Source of the DNA: Hydrogenophilales bacterium
GTDB lineage: Bacteria > Pseudomonadota > Gammaproteobacteria > Burkholderiales > Thiobacteraceae
Length of the DNA: 32,276 nt
Direction: 5' to 3'
Assembly: GCA_016235775.1 (NCBI GenBank)
Contig: JACRIU010000062.1
Location: forward strand, 1-32,276
The notes beneath the pieces were generated by a model. The model worked only from the letters and a program-made list of their open reading frames with translations. It ran no database searches and had not been told where the DNA came from. This document shows, piece by piece, positions 14,082 through 22,378 of this stretch. A program made the position numbers and the translations under genes. Each line of letters begins with the position of its first letter. Positions within the stretch are counted from its first letter, which is position 1.

Positions 14082-15482
14082 ATGAAAATCTCCTCACTCA
14101 AATTTCAGCGCAATGCCGGCAAGAGCCTGCACAACAAAACCCTGCAAGGCGCGCTGAAAAATATCGAATCCCGCTTCGTCGGCGCGCGACGCGAGGCGAT
14201 CTCGCACTTGGACGATTTCGAGGCGGTAGGCAGCCGCGCCACCGCCATTCGCGAGCAAGTGCTGGCCAATCTCGATCAATGGCTGATCCGCTTCGAGCAA
14301 GAGGCGCAACGGCGCGGCTCGATCGTGCACTGGGCGGAAACCGCGGAGGAGGCCAATCGCATCATTTGCGACATCGCGCGCCAGCATGGCGTGAAAAAGG
14401 CGGTCAAATCCAAATCCATGGTGAGCGAGGAGTGCGGCCTCAACGATGCGCTGGAAGCCGCCGGGGTGCAGGTGGTCGAGACCGATCTGGGCGAGTACAT
14501 TTTGCAGCTCGCGCATGAGCCGCCCTCGCACATCGTCGCGCCGGTGCTGCACAAAACCAAGGATGAAGTTTCGGATTTGTTCGAGCAACACCATCACCTC
14601 CCGCGCAAAACAGGCATTGCCGAGCTGTGCCAGGAGGCGCGTGAGATTCTGCGCCCGCATTTCGTTTCCGCCGATATGGGCATCTCCGGCGCGAATTTCC
14701 TCATCGCCGAGACCGGTTCGGCGCTGATCGTCACCAACGAAGGCAATGGCCGCCTGGCCACCACGCTGCCGCGTGTGCATGTCGCGCTCACCGGCATCGA
14801 GAAAGTCGTGCCGACGCTGGAAGATGCGGCGACTTTGATTCGCTTGCTGCCGCGTTCCGCCACCGGGCAAGACATCACCAACTATGTCTCCGTGCTCACC
14901 GGCGCGAAAGCTAAGGATGAGAGCGACGGCCCCGAGCATTTCCATATCGTGCTGCTCGACAATGGCCGCGGCAAATTGCTGGGCACGAAACTGCAAGCCA
15001 TGCTGCGCTGCATTCGTTGCGGCGCGTGCATGAACCATTGCCCGGTGTATCAGAATGTCGGCGGCCATGCCTACGGCTGGGTGTATCCGGGGCCGATGGG
15101 TTCGGTGCTCGCGCCCAGCTTTGCGGGACTTGCCGCGACTTTGCCGCTCCCCAACGCTTCGACTTTATGCGGCGCTTGCGCGGCGGTGTGTCCGGTGGGC
15201 ATTCCCCTGCCCGATCTATTGCGCGAGGTGCGGCGCCAGCAACTCCAAGCCAACTTGCGGCCTTGGCGTGAACGCAAAGTGCTGGCGGTTTGGGCATGGC
15301 TCGCGTTGCATCCTGTTTGGTATGCGCGCTGCGCCGGGCTGATTAGCCGTGTCTTGTGTTGGCTGGGCGGCGCCAAGGGCCGGTTGACCTGGTTGCCGGG
15401 CGCGTGGACGCGTGAACGGGATTTGCCCGCGCCTGCCGGTCAAACCTTCCGCTCCCTTTATCGCAAGCGAGACAAACCATGA
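14082..15482 (+). CDS. lutB: LutB/LldF-like lactate-oxidation protein (LUD domain plus two 4Fe-4S motifs)
   Basis: This 466-residue protein has a LUD domain (about 70-300, including KSKSMVSEECGLNDALEAAG and GISGANFLIAETGSAL) followed by a ferredoxin-like region. The cluster motifs are CIRCGACMNHCPVYQ near 308 and CGACAAVCPVGIPLPDLL near 364. It is the electron-transferring core of the LutABC lactate dehydrogenase. Length fits the family. The start ATG has no clear Shine-Dalgarno and lies only 15 bases after a large inverted repeat, so its translation may depend on that structure or on the upstream gene. Its stop overlaps the start of lutC (ATGA). Confidence 0.94.
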   Translation: MKISSLKFQRNAGKSLHNKTLQGALKNIESRFVGARREAISHLDDFEAVGSRATAIREQVLANLDQWLIRFEQEAQRRGSIVHWAETAEEANRIICDIARQHGVKKAVKSKSMVSEECGLNDALEAAGVQVVETDLGEYILQLAHEPPSHIVAPVLHKTKDEVSDLFEQHHHLPRKTGIAELCQEAREILRPHFVSADMGISGANFLIAETGSALIVTNEGNGRLATTLPRVHVALTGIEKVVPTLEDAATLIRLLPRSATGQDITNYVSVLTGAKAKDESDGPEHFHIVLLDNGRGKLLGTKLQAMLRCIRCGACMNHCPVYQNVGGHAYGWVYPGPMGSVLAPSFAGLAATLPLPNASTLCGACAAVCPVGIPLPDLLREVRRQQLQANLRPWRERKVLAVWAWLALHPVWYARCAGLISRVLCWLGGAKGRLTWLPGAWTRERDLPAPAGQTFRSLYRKRDKP

Positions 15483-16108
15483 GTGCGCGCGAAGCTATCC
15501 TGCAACGCATCCGATCCGCTCAAACCCACGGTCTGGCGCCGGAAGTGGAGCGCATCATCGCCGCCCCCGTGCGTGGCCCGCAACCGGCGCCGGTGGCGGA
15601 TTTAGCCAGCCGTTTTGTGGAACAAGCGCAAGCTTTGTCGAGTGGCGTGCTACGCGTCGAAAACCGGCGTGAAGTACCGCACGCCATCGCGCACTATTTG
15701 GCAGAAAATAACTTGGGGCATCAAGCGCTGTGCTGGCCCGATTTTCTGGAGCTGGATTGGATCGCCGCGCGCATCGTGGTCGCGGCGCAGGCCGCCAGCG
15801 CGGAAGACGCCGCCGGCATCACCGGCGCATTTTGCGCGATCGCCGAAACCGGCACGCTGATGCTGCTCTCCGGCGCACACACCCCGGCTGCGACCAGCTT
15901 GCTGCCCGAGACGCATATCGCCGTGCTGGACAGCGCGCGCATCGTCGCCACCATGGAAGATGCTTGGGATTTATTGCGGCGCGAACGCGGCGGCCTGCCG
16001 CGCGCGGTGAACTTCATATCCGGCCCCTCGCGCACGGCGGATATCGAACAGACCGTGACGCTGGGCGCGCATGGCCCGGCGCGAGTGTTGATCGTGGTGG
16101 TGGGTTAG
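15479..16108 (+). CDS. lutC: LutC/LldG-like LUD-domain protein
   Basis: This 209-residue protein starts MSAREAILQRIRSA, characteristic of LutC/YkgG. The LUD core carries ITGAFCAIAETGTLMLLSG (about 118-136) and the family-typical SGPSRTADIEQTVTLGAHGP (about 179-198). It is the third component of the lactate dehydrogenase complex and is thought to bind LutAB. The ATG overlaps the lutB stop (ATGA), so the two are translationally coupled. After its stop there is a 390-base gap that holds a large composite repeat before the TRAP transporter operon. Confidence 0.94.
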   Translation: MSAREAILQRIRSAQTHGLAPEVERIIAAPVRGPQPAPVADLASRFVEQAQALSSGVLRVENRREVPHAIAHYLAENNLGHQALCWPDFLELDWIAARIVVAAQAASAEDAAGITGAFCAIAETGTLMLLSGAHTPAATSLLPETHIAVLDSARIVATMEDAWDLLRRERGGLPRAVNFISGPSRTADIEQTVTLGAHGPARVLIVVVG

Positions 16109-16123
16109 TGTGATTCAAGAAAC

Positions 16124-16327
16124 TTTTACCACGGAGGACACAGAGTACACGGAGGAACAACCAATGCAAAAAGCGATAACCGAAAAGGACGCTAAGGCAC
16201 GCGAAGTAAACCCATTCTGGCTTTTACCCCTCAAGGGAGTATTGAACAGAACCTTTGCGTACCTTTGCGTCCTTCGCAGTGCATGCTTTTGCTTTACTCC
16301 GTGTACTTTGTGTACTCCGCGGTGAAA
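16124..16327. repeat. Composite inverted repeat: one tandem-armed element nested in another
   Basis: The outer arms (16124-16155 and about 16298-16327) carry an ACGGAGGACACAGAGTAC-type tandem and its reverse complement, ending CTCCGCGGTGAAA. Inside lies a second element of different theme: AAAAGGACGCTAAGGCACGC (from 16184) pairs with a right arm (16251-16277) containing two direct copies of ACCTTTGCGT. No credible gene lies in the roughly 390-base space between lutC and dctP; a hairpin CCCC-TAAT-GGGG is at 16368-16379. Confidence 0.8.
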
Positions 16328-16499
16328 GCTTCTGGGCTCAACCAATCCGATCAAAAGCTTGAACTTGCCCCTAATGGGGTATAGGCTTTATTGGCATGCA
16401 GTACCGCTTTTCATTATGCGAAATATGAGTGGTGTAGGAGTCGATTGCTAGCCGTTTTATACCGTCCGATCTTCAATCAACAATAGTCAGGAGACAACC

Positions 16500-17636
16500 A
16501 TGAGCAAACAAGACAGCAGCAAACCCCAGGTGAGCCGTCGCAAGTTCCTCGGTGCGGCGGCGGCAACCGCCACCGGCGCGGCAGCACTCGGTTTTCCGGC
16601 GATCAGCAAGGCGTCCGCACCGGTCAGCCTGCGCTTTCAAAGCACGTGGCCGGCAAAAGATATTTTCCATGAATACGCAGTGGATTTTTCCAAGAAGGTA
16701 AACGACATGTCCGGCGGCAGCCTCAAGATCGAGGTGCTGCCCGCGGGTTCCGTGGTGAAGGCGTTCGATCTGCTCGATGCCGTGAGCAAGGGCACGCTCG
16801 ATGGCGGGCATGGCGTGGTGGCGTACTGGTACGGCAAAAATTCCGCCGTGGCCTTGTGGGGTTCCGGCCCCGCCTTCGGCATGGATCCGAATATGGTGCT
16901 GGCGTGGCACTACTACGGCGGCGGCAAGGAGCTGCTGGATGAAGTGTACAAGAGCATGAACATGGATGTGGTTTCCATGCTGTATGGCCCGATGCCCACA
17001 CAGCCCTTGGGCTGGTTCAAAAAGCCGGTCACCAAGGCGGCTGATCTTAAGGGTCTGAAATTCCGCACCGTGGGTTTGGCCGTGGATGTGTTCAAAGACA
17101 TGGGCGCGGCGGTGGTGCCGCTGCCGGGCGGCGAAATCGTGCCGGCCTTGGATCGGGGCTTGCTGGATGCGGCGGAATTCAACAATGCATCGAGCGACAA
17201 CCTGCTGGGCTTCCCGGACGTGGCCAAGATCTGCATGCTGCAAAGTTTCCACCAAGCCAGCGAGCAATTCGAAATCCTGTTCAACAAAAAAAAGTACGAT
17301 GCGTTGCCGGGTGAATTGAAAGCCATCATCAAATATGCAGTGGAAGCCGCCTCGGCCGATATGTCGTGGAAAGCGATCGAGCGCTACTCCAAGGACTATC
17401 AGGAGATGAGCGAGAAAAAAGGCGTCAAGTTCTACAAGACGCCGGATGCGATCTTGCAAGCCCAATTGGCGTCCTGGGATAAGATCACAGCGGCAAAGAT
17501 GGCCGAGAATCCGGCATTCAAGAAAGTCATGGAATCCATGCGCGCTTTCGCGGGCCGCGCGGCCCGCTGGCAGAACGACACCAGCGTGGATTACAAAATG
17601 GCCTACAACCACTACTTCGCGAAGAAGAAGGCCTGA
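16500..17636 (+). CDS. dctP: TRAP transporter substrate-binding protein (DctP family, Tat-exported)
   Basis: This 378-residue periplasmic binding protein begins with a twin-arginine signal (SRRKFLGAAAATATGAAALG, about 13-32). The mature part is DctP-like, with LRFQSTWPAKDIFHEYA at its start, the hinge region GLKFRTVGLAVDVFKDMGAAVV (about 182-203) and LPGGEIVPALDRGLLDAAEF. This form belongs to the group annotated as mannitol/chloroaromatic TRAP proteins, which includes 2-oxoacid (TakP) and calcium-lactate binders. Adjacent lutABC makes lactate or a related hydroxy-/oxo-acid the best guess. The ATG follows AGGAGA. A tandem-armed inverted repeat between it and the permease genes may protect its mRNA 3' end. 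Confidence 0.93.
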   Translation: MSKQDSSKPQVSRRKFLGAAAATATGAAALGFPAISKASAPVSLRFQSTWPAKDIFHEYAVDFSKKVNDMSGGSLKIEVLPAGSVVKAFDLLDAVSKGTLDGGHGVVAYWYGKNSAVALWGSGPAFGMDPNMVLAWHYYGGGKELLDEVYKSMNMDVVSMLYGPMPTQPLGWFKKPVTKAADLKGLKFRTVGLAVDVFKDMGAAVVPLPGGEIVPALDRGLLDAAEFNNASSDNLLGFPDVAKICMLQSFHQASEQFEILFNKKKYDALPGELKAIIKYAVEAASADMSWKAIERYSKDYQEMSEKKGVKFYKTPDAILQAQLASWDKITAAKMAENPAFKKVMESMRAFAGRAARWQNDTSVDYKMAYNHYFAKKKA

Positions 17637-17662
17637 TTCCATTAAATCTAAAAAAGCAATCA

Positions 17663-17791
17663 GCCACAGAGAACACAGAGGCCACAGAGAAAATCGAGTG
17701 GTTTTACTGTCGTGTTGCGCTCACCCTAAAGGTGAAACAAGAAACCTGAGTGTGTAGTGCTTTTCTCTGTGGCCTCTGTGACCTCTGTGGC
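17663..17791. repeat. Inverted repeat with tandem arms (CACAGAGGT theme)
   Basis: The 31-bp arms (17663-17693 and 17761-17791) are reverse complements with about two mismatches. Each is three copies of a 9-bp CACAGAGGC/CACAGAGAA unit. The 67-base loop is unique. It occupies the gap between dctP and dctQ. Confidence 0.92.
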
Positions 17792-17829
17792 AAGAACTGC
17801 CGTTTTATCCTTCATGTAGGGATGCACAA

Positions 17830-18450
17830 ATGCAAAAAATCCTGCTTTTCGTCGATCGGGTCAGCACCTTCGCTGGCCATTTTTTTGCTTGGAGCATCAT
17901 CGGCCTGACCTTCCTGATTTCCTGGGAAGTGTTTTCGCGCTATGTGCTCGGCACGCCGCATGCCTGGGTGATCGATGCGCAGGTCATGCTGTACGGCATG
18001 CTGTTCATGATGGCGGGCGCCTATACGCTGGCCACCGGCGGCCATGTTCGCGGCGATGTGCTGTATGGTTTTTTTAAGCCCCGCACGCAAGCCGCGATCG
18101 ATCTGACGCTCTATATCGTTTTCTTCCTGCCGGGCATTTTCGCCATGGCCTATGCGGGCTGGACCTACGCCAACGAATCGCTGGCCATCCACGAGCAAAC
18201 CTTCAGCCCCGAGCCGCTGCCGCTTTATCCCTTCAAATTCATCATTCCGCTGGCGGCATTTTTTCTGCTGGTGCAGGGTCTGGTGGAAATCGTGCGCTGC
18301 GTGATCTGTCTGCGCGACGGCGCCTGGCCCTCGCGCGTGCAGGATGTGGCAGAAGTGGACGTGGATAATCTCAAGAAAATGGTGAATGTGAAGGACGAGG
18401 ACATCGCCCAACTCGATCAATTTGTGGTGAAGCAGGAAGGCAAAGCGTGA
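17830..18450 (+). CDS. dctQ: TRAP transporter small permease (DctQ family)
   Basis: This 206-residue inner-membrane protein has the four hydrophobic helices expected of DctQ, with the conserved SWEVFSRYVLGTPHAWVIDA segment (about 35-54) and a GGHVRGDVLYG motif (about 72-82) between helices 2 and 3. The C-terminal 45 residues are charged and cytoplasmic-looking, a little longer than in minimal DctQ proteins. It pairs with DctM, whose GTG start overlaps the dctQ stop (GTGA), so both are co-translated. The Shine-Dalgarno is weak (TAGGGA), suggesting lower expression than dctP, as suits a binding-protein-dependent carrier. Confidence 0.92.
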   Translation: MQKILLFVDRVSTFAGHFFAWSIIGLTFLISWEVFSRYVLGTPHAWVIDAQVMLYGMLFMMAGAYTLATGGHVRGDVLYGFFKPRTQAAIDLTLYIVFFLPGIFAMAYAGWTYANESLAIHEQTFSPEPLPLYPFKFIIPLAAFFLLVQGLVEIVRCVICLRDGAWPSRVQDVAEVDVDNLKKMVNVKDEDIAQLDQFVVKQEGKA

Positions 18451-20363
18451 AGAAGGAATTATATTTCGGCTTCGCGCTGATGGCGATTATTTTGATCGCC
18501 GTCGCGGTACTCCTGCCCTGGGGTAATCTGACCAACGGCCATCTTGGCCTGTTGATGCTGGGGCTGGTGGTGGTGACGATCATGCTCGGCTTCCCCACCG
18601 CCTTCACGCTCATGGGTATGGGCATGATCTTCGCCTGGCTGTCCTACCGCAGCGTCAACCCGGACATCGCCATCCGCCAGACGCTGGACCTGATGGTGCA
18701 GCGCACCTACGGCGTGATGACCAATGAAGTGCTGATTGAGATTCCGCTGATCGTGTTCATGGGTTATCTCGTGGAGCGCGCGAACCTGATCGAGAAGCTG
18801 TTCAAGAGCATCCATCTCGCCATGGCGCGCGTGCCGGGTTCGCTCGCGGTGGCCACGCTCATCACCTGTGCGATTTTCGCCACCGCCACCGGCATCGTCG
18901 GCGCGGTGGTGACCCTGATGGGCTTGCTCGCGATGCCCGCCATGCTGCGCGCGGGCTACAACGTGAAGCTGACCGCCGGCGTAATTACGGCGGGCGGTTG
19001 CCTGGGGATTCTCATTCCCCCCTCGGTGCTGCTGATCGTGTACGGCGCCACCGCCGGCGTGTCGGTGGTGAAGCTGTATGCGGGCGCTTTTTTCCCTGGT
19101 CTCATGCTGGCGGGCTTGTACGCCGGCTACGTGATTCTCCTGGCCAAGCTGCGGCCGGCCCTCGCGCCGCCCTTGCCGATGGCGGAACGTGAAATTCCGC
19201 TGACCGATGATGTGAAAGCCATTTCCGCAAGCATCAGCCGCAAGGCGCTGCCGGGGCTGATCGGCGCCTTGAGCGGCAAAAGCGCGATGCCAAAGCACCG
19301 CATTGCCAAGCAATTGGCGATTGCCTTGCTGCCCGCTTTGGTATGGGCAACGAGCATGGGGCTTGCGTATCGAAGCGTCACCGCGCCGATCGAAATCGTA
19401 GATACCTCCGGGCTGGTCGAGATGGGCACCACCACAGCACCCGCCGTAGCCGCGCAAGATGAAGCGCAGGCGGGGGGCGTGCAAGAGCCGCCCGTTGCCG
19501 AGGGGGTGCAAGAGCCGCCAAAAGAAGGTGACGTTGCACAACCCGCAGCGGCAGATACCCCCGTAGCCGCGAAAGAAATCATCAAAGCGGAGGATGCATC
19601 TCAGCCGCGTGCCGCGCCCAACGCATACTGGATCACTTTGGGCATCGGCACGGCGCTGCTCGCGCTGTTCTACGGCCTGTTCAGCTTTGCCCGGCTCGAG
19701 TTGTTCAAGATGCTGCTGACTTCGTTTTTCCCGCTCGCGGTGATGATCCTGGCCGTGCTCGGTTCGATCGTGTTCGGCCTGGCCACGCCCACCGAAGCGG
19801 CGGCGGTCGGCGGTCTCGGCGGCCTCATCCTGGCCGCCGCTTACCGGCAGCTCAATTTCCGTGTGGTAAAAGAATCCACCTTTCTCACCGCCAAAACCGC
19901 CGCCATGGTGTGCTGGCTGTTTGTCGGCTCCAGCATTTTCTCGGCGGCGTTTGCCCTGCTCGGCGGGCAGGATCTGATCGAGAAATGGGTGCTCTCGCTC
20001 AATATGACGCCGGTGCAATTCCTGCTGCTGTCCCAGTTCATCATTTTCATCCTGGGCTGGCCGCTGGAATGGACCGAGATCATCGTCATCTTCATGCCGA
20101 TCTTCATCCCGCTGCTCGCGCACTTCAACGTCGATCCGCTGTTCTTTGGCTTACTGGTCGCGCTTAACCTGCAGACAGCGTTCCTCTCGCCACCCGTGGC
20201 CATGGCGGCTTTTTACTTGAAGGGCGTGTCGCCGCCGCATGTCACGCTGAACCAGATCTTCGCCGGCATGATGCCGTTCATGGCGATTCAGGTATTGGCC
20301 ATGTTCCTGCTCTATATGTGGCCTGCGATCGGCATGTGGCTGCCGTCGGTGTTGTATAAATAA
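18447..20363 (+). CDS. dctM: TRAP transporter large permease (DctM family) with a central insertion
   Basis: This 638-residue inner-membrane carrier subunit is expected to move the substrate with Na+ or H+. The N-terminal half has family motifs (TATGIVGAVVTLMGLLAMPAM about 148-168, GGCLGILIPPSVLLIVYGA about 184-202). The C-terminal half has GLATPTEAAAVGG (about 444) and the ending LNLQTAFLSPPVAMAAFYLKG region. Usual DctM proteins are about 425-460 residues. The excess is an insertion at about 238-420: two extra hydrophobic helices (about 286-310 and 394-417) around a Pro/Ala/Glu-rich linker with two VQEPP copies. Long forms of this kind are, as far as I recall, known in Betaproteobacteria. 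The start is GTG, overlapping the dctQ stop. Confidence 0.93.
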   Translation: MKKELYFGFALMAIILIAVAVLLPWGNLTNGHLGLLMLGLVVVTIMLGFPTAFTLMGMGMIFAWLSYRSVNPDIAIRQTLDLMVQRTYGVMTNEVLIEIPLIVFMGYLVERANLIEKLFKSIHLAMARVPGSLAVATLITCAIFATATGIVGAVVTLMGLLAMPAMLRAGYNVKLTAGVITAGGCLGILIPPSVLLIVYGATAGVSVVKLYAGAFFPGLMLAGLYAGYVILLAKLRPALAPPLPMAEREIPLTDDVKAISASISRKALPGLIGALSGKSAMPKHRIAKQLAIALLPALVWATSMGLAYRSVTAPIEIVDTSGLVEMGTTTAPAVAAQDEAQAGGVQEPPVAEGVQEPPKEGDVAQPAAADTPVAAKEIIKAEDASQPRAAPNAYWITLGIGTALLALFYGLFSFARLELFKMLLTSFFPLAVMILAVLGSIVFGLATPTEAAAVGGLGGLILAAAYRQLNFRVVKESTFLTAKTAAMVCWLFVGSSIFSAAFALLGGQDLIEKWVLSLNMTPVQFLLLSQFIIFILGWPLEWTEIIVIFMPIFIPLLAHFNVDPLFFGLLVALNLQTAFLSPPVAMAAFYLKGVSPPHVTLNQIFAGMMPFMAIQVLAMFLLYMWPAIGMWLPSVLYK

Positions 20364-20380
20364 TGCGCCAGGAGACAAAA

Positions 20381-21259
20381 ATGAACGTCGCATTTATCGG
20401 ACTCGGCATCATGGGCCGCCCCATGGCGCTCAATCTGCAAAAGGCCGGACACAGCGTATTCGTGCATGGGCGGCGCCCTGCATCCATGACGCCGCTGGCG
20501 CAAGCCGGCTGCACTGCCTGCGCCAGCGCAGCCGAGGCGGCAGCACAGGCCGAGGTCACCTTCATCATGGTGTCCGATACACAGGATGTGGAACAAGTGC
20601 TGTTCGCCGCGGACGGCGTGGCGCAAGGCGCAAAGCCGGGCTCGGTGGTGGTGGACATGAGCACCATCTCGCCCACCGCAACCCGGCGATATGCGGATGA
20701 GTTGAAAGCGCGCGGCGTGGAAATGCTGGATGCGCCCGTCTCAGGCGGCGATGTCGGCGCCATCAACGCCACGCTCTCCATCATGGCCGGCGGTCAGCCC
20801 GAGGTGTTCGAGCGCGTGAAGCCGCTGTTCGAAGCCATGGGCAAAAATATCGTGCTGGTGGGCGGCAACGGCGCGGGCCAAGTGGCCAAAGCCTGCAACC
20901 AAATCGTGGTGGCGGTCACCATCGAAGCCGTGGCCGAAGCGCTCACCTTCGCGCGCAAAAACGGCGTCGATGCCGGCAAAGTGCGCGACGCCCTGATGGG
21001 CGGCTTTGCCGGCAGCCGCATCCTCGAAGTGCACGGCAAGCGCATGCTCGACAACAACTACCAGCCCGGCTTCAAGACCAAACTGCACCAGAAAGATATG
21101 AACATCGTGATGCAGACCGCAAAAGAGTTGGGCTTGGCGCTGCCCGCCGCCGCGCTGGTGATGCAGCATCTCAATGCGCTGATGGGCACGGGGGATGCCG
21201 AACTGGATTCGGCGGCGGTGATGAAGGTGGTGGAGCGCATCTCTGGCGTGGAGCGCTAG
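20381..21259 (+). CDS. glxR: 2-hydroxy-3-oxopropionate (tartronate semialdehyde) reductase
   Basis: This 292-residue enzyme of the 3-hydroxyisobutyrate dehydrogenase family has an N-terminal NAD(P)-binding motif (IGLGIMGRPMALNLQKAGH, about 6-24) and the substrate motif DAPVSGGDVGA (about 117-127). The catalytic lysine lies in GAGQVAKACNQ (Lys near 171), and FKTKLHQKDMNI comes later. The sequence type matches GarR/GlxR, which reduces tartronate semialdehyde to D-glycerate. The frame begins at 20363, but ATG 20381 follows AGGAGAC and gives the family N-terminus MNVAFIGLGIMG. With glycerate kinase downstream it forms the last steps of the glyoxylate-to-glycerate route. The expected partner glyoxylate carboligase is not in the window. 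Confidence 0.9.
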   Translation: MNVAFIGLGIMGRPMALNLQKAGHSVFVHGRRPASMTPLAQAGCTACASAAEAAAQAEVTFIMVSDTQDVEQVLFAADGVAQGAKPGSVVVDMSTISPTATRRYADELKARGVEMLDAPVSGGDVGAINATLSIMAGGQPEVFERVKPLFEAMGKNIVLVGGNGAGQVAKACNQIVVAVTIEAVAEALTFARKNGVDAGKVRDALMGGFAGSRILEVHGKRMLDNNYQPGFKTKLHQKDMNIVMQTAKELGLALPAAALVMQHLNALMGTGDAELDSAAVMKVVERISGVER

Positions 21260-21285
21260 TTTTTTAAAATTCTTTTAAAAAATCT

Positions 21286-21401
21286 GGCCACGAATTAACA
21301 CTAATTTACACGAATTCAAAAGCGGTTCTTCTGATTTCAGAACGCACTGGGCATGCTTACAAGCTGTTCTTGATTTGTGTAAATTCGTGTTAATTCGCGG
21401 C
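21286..21401. repeat. Inverted repeat with tandem arms (ACACGAATTT theme)
   Basis: The left arm (21286-21316) contains CCACGAATTAACACTAATTT and a third unit. The right arm (21377-21401) is GTGTAAATTCGTGTTAATTC followed by GCGGC. It is the second copy of the theme at 12001-12094, slightly decayed and with an unrelated loop. It fills the gap between glxR and hprA and ends about 20 bases before the hprA start. Confidence 0.88.
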
Positions 21402-21422
21402 TAAAGTTTTTAAAGGTTTCCA

Positions 21423-22373
21423 ATGACCCAGCACATCGTATTTCTCGACCGTAAAAGCCTGATCGCCACAATGCGCACCCCCAGCTTCGCGCATCGCTGG
21501 CAGGACTTCGAGCAGACCCAGCCCGAACAAGTGTTGGCGCATTTGAAAGATGCGACGATTGCGATCAGCAACAAGGTCAAGCTTTCGGGCGAGACCTTGG
21601 CGCAGGCGCCGCAGCTTAAAATGATCGCCGCCGCCGCCACCGGCACCGACAACATCGATCTCGCCTATTGCCGCGCGCACGGCATCGTGGTGTCGAATAT
21701 CCGCAAATACGCCGTGCATACCTTGCCGGAGCATGTGTTCATGCTGATGCTGGCGCTGCGCCGCAATCTGCTGGCGTGGCGGCAGGATGTGCAGAATGGC
21801 TTGTGGCAGCAAGCCGGCCAATTCTGCTTGTTCACCCAGCCGATCAACGATCTTTACGGCAGCACGCTCGGCATCGCCGGTTATGGCGGCTTGGGCAAAG
21901 CGGTGCAGAAGCTCGCCGAAGCCTTCGGTATGCGGGTGTTGGTGGCTGAGCATAAAGGCGCTGGCGCGGTGCGCGAGGGCTACACCGATTTTGATACCGT
22001 GATCGCACAGAGCGATGTCATCACCCTGCATTCGCCGCTGAATGAGGCGACGCGGCACATGATCTCCACGCGCGAATTCGAGCTGATGAAGCGCAGCGCG
22101 ATTTTGATCAATACCGCGCGCGGCAATCTGGTGGATGAAGCGGCGCTGGAAGCGGCCCTGGTCTCGGGCCGCATCGCCGGCGCGGGCTTCGACGTGCTCG
22201 GGGTGGAGCCGCCGCGCGGCGGCAATCGTTTGCTCGATCTTAGGCTGCCGAATTTTATTCTGACGCCGCATGTCGCCTGGAGCAGCCGCCAAGCGATGCA
22301 GATCCTCGCCGACCAACTGGTGGACAACATCGAAGCATTTGTCGCGGGCTCGCCGCGCAATGTGGTGGGATGA
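21423..22373 (+). CDS. hprA: D-2-hydroxyacid dehydrogenase, probable hydroxypyruvate/glyoxylate reductase
   Basis: This 316-residue protein belongs to the D-isomer-specific 2-hydroxyacid dehydrogenases. The NAD-binding motif GYGGLGKAVQKLAEAF is near 158-173, and the catalytic triad is Arg in INTARGNLVDEAAL, Glu in LGVEPPRGGNRLL and His in LTPHVAWSS. The motifs IAAAATGTDNID and NIRKYAVHTLPEHVFMLML are typical of HprA-type glycerate dehydrogenases. It would interconvert hydroxypyruvate or glyoxylate with D-glycerate or glycolate. Lying between glxR and glycerate kinase, it gives a second entrance to D-glycerate. The ribosome-binding site is modest (AAAGG), right after an inverted repeat. Confidence 0.88.
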   Translation: MTQHIVFLDRKSLIATMRTPSFAHRWQDFEQTQPEQVLAHLKDATIAISNKVKLSGETLAQAPQLKMIAAAATGTDNIDLAYCRAHGIVVSNIRKYAVHTLPEHVFMLMLALRRNLLAWRQDVQNGLWQQAGQFCLFTQPINDLYGSTLGIAGYGGLGKAVQKLAEAFGMRVLVAEHKGAGAVREGYTDFDTVIAQSDVITLHSPLNEATRHMISTREFELMKRSAILINTARGNLVDEAALEAALVSGRIAGAGFDVLGVEPPRGGNRLLDLRLPNFILTPHVAWSSRQAMQILADQLVDNIEAFVAGSPRNVVG

Positions 22374-22378
22374 AAACC

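Noticed and set aside
16110-16325. Small frame between lutC and dctP
   Set aside because: It is entirely repeat sequence; the predicted peptide (TEDTEYTEE and similar) is a translation of the tandem arms.
16473-17642. Antisense frame covering all of dctP
   Set aside because: The plus-strand frame has a Tat signal and family motifs; the antisense product has no recognisable domain.
18459-20123. Long open frame (554 residues) antisense to dctM
   Set aside because: It is a shadow of the GC-biased dctM codons; the product is His/Gln/Arg-rich low-complexity sequence, while the plus strand has clear TRAP permease motifs.
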